Assembly: GCA_963573385.1 (NCBI GenBank)
Contig: CAUYLG010039345.1
Span: forward strand, 1 to 64,000
Length of the DNA: 64,000 nt
Origin: Cacajao melanocephalus
Taxonomy: Eukaryota; Chordata; Mammalia; Primates; Pitheciidae
Direction: 5' to 3'
The notes beneath the pieces are model-generated. The model was not told the origin of the DNA and did no database searches. It was given only the letters and a program-made list of their open reading frames with translations. Both the position numbers and the translations under genes were made by a program. Shown piece after piece: positions 57,223 through 64,000 of the stretch. Numbering within the stretch: the first letter of the stretch is position 1; each line of letters begins with the position of its first letter.

Positions 57223-58417
57223 AATGGAAGAGGGAGGGGAACGAATCCAGTACAGTCTTCTATTTGATAAAGTGAGAAGTTTTTAATAATTGGCCTTATT
57301 TTTAATGCAAGTATAAAAATGCCCATCATAAAACTCTTCTGAAGTCTTTATTGTTTTGAATACATAATCCTTAAACATTATTTAACATGAAGTAATTTAA
57401 ATCTCTTGAGCAAAGCTGTCAAATAGTTTCCCCTTTGAAACATAAGTACCTGTTCTCCCCATAAGCACATTATCCAGGCATGACTAGATAATTTAAGTAA
57501 ATAGTAATCTATGTTTATCCTTCCAGTGTTTCCCCCTATTTCGGGAAGCTGGTCAGGATGGTAGGAGCTCTGCTCTGAGGGTTTTTTGTAAGTGCTGAGC
57601 AGAGGCTGCTAAAGCTCAAGGCTGTAGATCCACTGAGAGGTCATACCTGGGGTCTGGGGAAAGGGTGGACGGAGAGAGGGGAAGCTGTCGATGCAGAGGC
57701 TTCTGAGGACTCCAACATGAAAGAGAGAAACAGCTTTTGCATTTTTGTTCCCTTACTGGAGATTCTAACCTGATAGGGGATGGAGGTCAGTACTTTGGGC
57801 TAAGGGAGTTGCTACTCTGCAGGCGTGGGGAGAGGAGTATCTTCCTAGAGACCCAGAGGGGCTGAGTGTGGGGTGGGGTGCATGTGGACAGTGTTGTGCA
57901 GCCAAAGGATACAGGAGGAGGATGGACACTAAATGCCTTTATAGGATGTGGAAGGCTTCTTGGGGACCTCCACCTGCCTTGGCCCATGGAGCAGACTTGG
58001 GAAGAATGTCTTAGAAGTTATCCCAGAGCAGCAGTGATTGACAGACGAAGGAGATCTAGTCTTCCCCAGCTGCCTCCTTAGGAAGAGTAGTGTGTTGAAG
58101 TCTAGGTCTCTTGCCCATACTGTGGGCCCCATATAAGCTACTGGGAAATCTTCTACAATGCTAGAAAGCGGGGCTTTTCACACCTGCTACAACTCTGTGT
58201 CATTCAGTAGAGGCCATACAGACCAAACTTTGCTTCAAGGTAGTTGAGACATTGTGTGGTTTAAGTGATGGAAACAGCAACTGGGAAACTGAGTTCTGTT
58301 CCTGCCTTAGTCATCAACCAGCTGAGTGATGCTGATGAGACTCTTAATTTATAGGTACCTCATTTCCTCCCTTCTATCAGAGGGAAAGACCAAGACATAA
58401 GCTTTCAGAATTGCATT
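57223..58417. other. No gene seen
   Basis: Unique-looking DNA. Confidence 0.35.
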
Positions 58418-58703
<286 letters not shown>

Positions 58704-59374
58704 CCAGAACTGCAAAATTTTGAGGTGAGTGGAAAAATTCTGTTAATACTTCTGTCCCAACAAACCCAACCTAAAGCAAAGCAGGTCAAGCCAATAAACA
58801 GCAGCAGAAACGCAAACAAAAAAGAGATAGGATAAAGTATCTTTGAAAATTGCAGCGTCATCCAAGAAGTACCACAAAATACAGGAGAAAAAAAATCATG
58901 CAGGGACAGTTTAGAAAAAATGAGATTCAATAACATAAAGTTGTCACCAAGTCTCATAAAATCCATTGATTCATAATACTTCTGATACGCTGTAGGTATC
59001 TGAGATGGCAGTGTAGACAGGGTGAACTATTTCAGAGGATCCTCTCTTGCATAGGATATGAAAAAAATATCTTTCAAGTGGCAAAATTTCATAGCTTGGG
59101 AAAGTAATTGGCTCTGGATAGAAAATATGATCCTCTTGTAGAGCCTCAGCTTTGGGCTTCTAGAATTACATCGCTGTCAGTCATTGCTCCAAACTGCCTG
59201 GAGACAGTGATTTTATGGTAAACTTGGACTAGCACGTTGAAGCCCAGTGCTCTGGGTGTTAGCAAAAGCTTTGGTATTCAAATATTACTGCCAAGAGATT
59301 TCAAGGTTATATTAAGAGTTGCAAAAATCTAGAGCTGTGTAGATATTATGCAAAGCACAGTGAAGAAATATGCC

Positions 59375-59376
<2 letters not shown>
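58704..59376. other. No gene seen
   Basis: Unique-looking DNA. Confidence 0.35.
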
Positions 59377-59406
<30 letters not shown>

Positions 59407-59408
59407 TT
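59377..59408. repeat. (TTA)n trinucleotide repeat
   Basis: About ten uninterrupted ATT units followed by a T run. Confidence 0.97.
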
Positions 59409-60039
59409 TTACCAAATGTTAATACTGAAACCATATATGTGATGGAATTTGAATTAGTCTTTTCTAAGTTTATTGCTTCAGGGCTCTAAGAAGGAATTAA
59501 ACAGAGCCACCATCCCTAGAGCCACCAAGCACTGCTGTTTGCTCTTGTTGCAGGGACCTGGGAATAGGTGGTCTGTTATCTCTGGATTCAATTCAGATTG
59601 CCCTTTCTAGTCTTGCTGCCCCCAGGTGGCTGTTTCCTGGTCACTCCCCTGCAGACACATGCCCAGCTCAGTTCCCTATCCCATGCCTCATCGCAACTGA
59701 AGTCTTCTCATTTTGTAGTGTTATTTGTTCTGAATTTTGAGGGGTAGTACAGTCTACAAATGAGAAAGGCCCCATACTCCTGGGATCTTGGAAGAAGGCA
59801 TTTGCTAAACTGCAGAACAGCTCATTCTCCATGGCTGCTCTCTCAGATAACATCCAGAGGCAAATCTTTGCTTCAATGATAGACTCCTTGATTACTGTAC
59901 CCATACTTCACTCATTTTACTAGCCAAGACTCAGTAATCAAGATAAATATTTCAATGCAATATTTTCTTAAAATAAAAATTAATACCCCCAATCCATGAT
60001 AAACAAAATACCAGCATTTTAAATAGAGATGAGGTCAGT
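59409..60039. other. No gene seen
   Basis: Unique-looking DNA. Confidence 0.35.
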
Positions 60040-60930
60040 AGTAGTGTTCTTTCTCTTACCTCTGGCTCTCCTATGGCATGGCACAACAGTGTTACTGATC
60101 CCATTTGTGCGGTGTTTTCTTACACCACTTCTGACATCAAATGTGTTTTTTTCTCTGACACCAAATAATTATAGTTTTCCACACCAATTCTCCAACACCA
60201 ATTGATGTCCAATAATTTAATTCAATTCTGACACTAACTCCTGGAGTTAGTGCAGACCTCATAGGTGAAGGGCTCAGTCCCACAAGACTGCCCCACTTTA
60301 GATGCCAGTCACAAATAGGGCACTCAGGCTACTCCCACTTCTGTCCACCAACTGCCAATTTGGGGGTCCCCATGACTCCTTTCTGAGATTTCTTAAGTCA
60401 CCACAATGACTCATAGAACTCAGAATAGCACTTTACTTACTATTGCTGGTTTATTATGAAGGATACAACCCAGGAACAGCCAAATAGAAGAGACACATAG
60501 GGCAAGGTTTGCGACCTGTGGGGTAAAGAGCTTCAAGCCTTCTCAGAGCATATCAATGCCTTGATGTCTTCATTAATCTGGAAGTTCTCTAAACGTCATC
60601 ATATACAGATTTTTATAAACTTTTCATTTTGTAGACATACTTGAAAATTAGCCACTGGTAATTGGAGTCAATCTTCAGGCTCTATCTCCTTTTTGAAGGT
60701 CTGGGAATAGGGTTGAAAGTTCCAACCCTGTAATCACATAGTTGTTTCCTCTGGTGACTAGTCCCCAGGCTGAAACTATTTAGTGCCCAACCAAAATTTA
60801 CCTCATTAGGATAAACTCAAGTATTGTTGAAAGGGGCTCATTATGAATGACAAAAGATGTGCCTATCAGTCAGGAAACTCCAAATGCTTTAGAATCTCTG
60901 TGCCAGGAATGCAGGGGAAAAAGCCAAACA
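60040..60930 (-). mobile_element. Ancient LTR-like dispersed repeat
   Basis: The text 'CACTTCTGACATCAAATGTG', 'CAATTTGGGGGTCCCCATGAC', 'TTACTATTGCTGGTTTATTATG', 'AGGAACAGCCAAATAGAAGAG' and 'GTTCCAACCCTGTAATCACATAG' belongs to a very common mammalian dispersed repeat, LTR-like, that I recall in this order. The family name is not certain. Orientation is tentative. Confidence 0.55.
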
Positions 60931-60984
60931 TATATTATTATACCATACTATCTTTATTTAAAATTTTGATTTTTTTCATATATT

Positions 60985-63900
60985 TTCCCACTATTTTTGA
61001 TATTTTAAAATATTGCATTAAAATATTTTAATTGACAGAAAGTAATTATACACATTTATGGGGTACATGGTGATGTTTCAGTACCTACAATATATAGTGA
61101 TCAGATTAGGATAATAAGCGTATCCATCATCTCAAACATTTGTCATTTCCTTGGATTGGGAACATTCAATATCCTCCTGCTAGCTATTTGGAACTATATA
61201 TTACTGTTAGCTATAGTCACCCTACAGTGCTGAAGAGCCCTGGAATTTATTCCTCCTATCTAGCTGTAATTTTATATCCTTTAACAAATCTCTCCCTTTC
61301 CCTTACTTACCCTTCCCTTTCCAGCCTCTAGTATTTTCTGTTCTAATTTTTACTTCAATGGGATAAACGATTTTTAGGTTTTACACATAAGAACAAGTGG
61401 TGTTTAACTCTCTGTTCCTGGCTTATTTCACATATTATCTTCCAGTTTCATTCATGTTGCTGTGAATGACAGGATTTCATTCTTTGTGACTGAATAGTAT
61501 TCCATTGCATGTATATCCATATTTTCTTTATTCATTCATCTTGTTAGACACCTAGATTGATTCCATATCTTGGCTGTTGTGAATAGTTCTGTAACAAACA
61601 TGGCGGTGCAGATGTCTCTTCAATATAATGATTTCCTTTTCTTTGGATAAATGCCCAGCAGTGGGATTAGTGGATCATACGGGGTTTCTATGTGTACTTT
61701 TTGAGGAGTCTTCACACCGTTTTCTTATTGACTATACTAGTTTACATTTTTACCAACAGTGCCCTAAGTGATACCTTTTATTTGTATTCTTGCCAACATT
61801 TTTTTTTTTGGTAATAGCCATCCCAACTATGATGAGATGATACCCCATCATGGTTTAATTTGCAGTTCTCTGCTAACTAGTGATGACAATCATTTTTTTT
61901 CCGTATATTATTTGGCAATTTGTATGTGTTCTTTTGAGAAATGTCTGTTCAGATAATTTGCCCATTTTTTAATTGCATTGTTTGTGGGTTTTTTTTTGCT
62001 GTTGAGATGTTTGAGTTCCTTGCATATTTTGGATATTAATCCCTGTCAGGTAAATAGTTTGAAAATATCTTGTCCCATCCTGTAGATTATTTTTTCACTA
62101 TGTGGATTGTTTCCTTTGCTTTGCCTAAGTTTTTTAGTTTGATGTAATTACATTTGTTTATTTTTGCTTCTGTTGTCTATGTTTTCAGGTTGTATTGATA
62201 AAATCTTTCCCAAATTCAAGTCCTGAAGCATTTCCCATATGTTTTCTTCCAGTACTTTCATAATTTTGGGTCTTAAAGTTAGGTCTTTGGTACAGTTTGA
62301 GTTGATTTTTGTATAGGGTTAGAGTTAGGGGGTCTAGTATTATTCTTTGTATATGGATATCCAGTTTTCTCAGCACCATTTATTGAAGAGGATGTCCTTT
62401 CCCCAATGCATGTTCTTGACGACTTTGTAAAAAAATCAATTGGCTGTAGATACGTGGATTATCTTCTGAGTTCTCTAGTCTGCTCCATTGTTTTGTGTAT
62501 CTTTTTATGCTGTTTTGGTTACTACAGCTTTGCAGTATATTTTGAGGTCTGGTAGTGTCATACCTCCAACTTTGTTCTTTTTGCTCAGGATTTCTTTGAT
62601 TTCTTGGGGTCTTTCCTGGTTCCATACAAATTTTAGGATTTTTTTTTCTATTTCTCTGAAGAATGTCTTTTTTATTTTGATAGGGCTTTTAATGACTTTG
62701 TAGATTGGTTTCGAGAGTATCGTCATTTTAACAATATTACTTCTTTTGATCCGTGAGCATGGGAGGAGGATTTTACATCCTCGGCTAAATTTATTTTTAG
62801 TTTTTTTTTCCTTTTTGCTATTGTAAATAGGATTGTCTTCTTGATTTCTTTTTCATCTAGTTTGTTGTTCATGTATAAAAATACTACTAATTTTTGTATA
62901 TTAATATTATATTTTGTATATGAATTTTGTATTCTGCAACTTTATTAAATCTGTTTATCAGTTCTGAAAGTTTTCTGGTCAAGTCTTTAGGTCTTTCTAT
63001 ATATAAGATTATGTCATCTACAAACAGGGGCACTTTGACTTCCTCCTTTCCAGTTTGGATGCCTATTATTTATTTCTTTTGCTTAATTGCTTTGGCTAGA
63101 ATACCCAGTACTATGTTGAATAATAATGGTGAGAGTCAACATCCTGTTCTTGTTCCAGTTTTTAAAGGAAAGCCTGAATGCTTTCCCGCTTTCTGTAAGA
63201 TATTAGCTGTGGGCTTGTCACTTATGACTTTTATTATTTTGAGGTGCTTTCCTTCTATTCCTAATAAGAGTTGTGTTTTTTTTTTTTTTTATTTTTTATC
63301 ATGGAGCAATATTGAATTTTATAAAAACCTTTTCTGTATCTATTGCGTGACCATATGGCTTTGGCCTTCATTGTGTTGATGTGATATGACATTTATCGAT
63401 TTGTATATGTTGAACCATTCTTGCATTCCTGGGATAAATCCCACTTGACCATAATGTGTTATCTTTTTGATGTGTTGTTAGATTCAATTCGCTAGTATTT
63501 TGTTGTGGATTTTCTCGTCTATGTTCATTAGGGATGTTGGTCTGTAGTTTTCTTTTTTGTTGTGTCCTTGTCTGGTTTTGGTATTAGGATTATGCTGGCC
63601 TTATAGAATGAGTTAGGAGGAATTCCCTCTGCTTTAATTTTTGAAATAGTTTGGAAAAATTGGTATTAATTCTTCTTTAAAGGATCAGAAGAATTTAGCT
63701 GTGAAGCCATCCAATTCTAAACTTTTCTTTGTTGAAAGACATTTTATTACTGAGTCAATCTCATTGCTTCTTAAAAGTCTGTTCAGGTTTTCTATTTCTT
63801 CTTGTTTCAATCTTAGTAGGTTATATGTGCCCCCAAATTTATTCACTTCCTCTAGGTTTTCAAATTTATTGTCTTGTAGTTGTTCTTAGTAGTCTCTAAT

Positions 63901-64000
63901 GATCCTTTGTATTTGTTTTTTGCATCTGATTTTATTTATTTGGGTCTTAGCTATTTTTTTCTTAGTTAACCTGTAAATTATTTGTTGATTTTGTGTATAT
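60985..64000 (-). mobile_element. L1 (about 3 kb, runs off the window)
   Basis: Antisense L1. The 3' terminal UTR is at about 60985-61480 ('TTATGGGGTACATGGTGATG'), followed by the ORF2 C-terminal part and the reverse-transcriptase region up to the window edge ('AATAATGGTGAGAGTCAACATC', 'TAATGATCCTTTGTATTTG'). The 3'UTR type suggests an L1PB/L1MA-age element. ORF2 is broken into short frames; the clearest remnant is on the minus strand at 62505-62726, with the WNQ-type and NKxGG-type motifs of L1 ORF2. It is not mobile as seen. Confidence 0.93.

Noticed and set aside
62505..62726. Conserved-looking minus ORF
   Set aside because: A remnant of L1 ORF2 within a broken element, not a host gene.

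Overview
The window is vertebrate nuclear DNA, almost certainly from human or a close primate. Dozens of Alu copies lie on both strands, together with primate and older L1 fragments, MIR, L2, MLT1/MST-type LTRs and a MER5-like DNA transposon. Microsatellites are frequent, and one CpG-dense promoter sits in otherwise AT-rich sequence. There is no bacterial, phage or plasmid content. Almost every ORF of 60 codons or more is a chance frame inside a repeat or the GC-rich promoter, so no intact, confidently identified protein gene is annotated.

Layout. 1-25.7 kb: AT-rich, repeat-laden DNA that looks like a large intron, with a few short minus-strand segments bounded by good splice signals (24.4, 19.7, 15.4 and 10.0 kb). 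25.8-27.3 kb: a strong CpG island that looks like a bidirectional promoter. It has a CRE-like site next to a perfect RFX X-box, an ETS-like site, a GGCTCG/GGCTCC hexanucleotide repeat, candidate first-exon splice donors on the minus strand (25952, 26572) and on the plus strand (26728, 27380). 27.4-30 kb: mostly unique DNA. 30.6-32.96 kb: a GC-rich, LTR-like block with a 57-bp minisatellite, interrupted by an Alu. 33-40 kb: Alus, old L1, a tandem duplication and an MLT1 LTR. 40.7-42.35 kb: a full-length but disabled RPS3A processed pseudogene abutting a same-orientation L1 fragment. 43-58 kb: mainly unique, possibly regulatory sequence with scattered MIR, L2 and MLT1. 60-64 kb: an LTR-like repeat, then a roughly 3-kb L1 on the minus strand that runs off the window.

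The simplest reading is that one gene starts in the CpG island and runs leftward with a very long first intron or introns, and that a divergent transcript, perhaps a lncRNA, starts rightward. The gene's identity could not be established from sequence alone. No novel multi-gene system is visible. The most checkable oddities are the three minus-strand candidate exons that stay open in one mutually consistent frame, the possible L1-RPS3A chimeric retrocopy, and the promoter hexanucleotide repeat beside an RFX/CRE composite.
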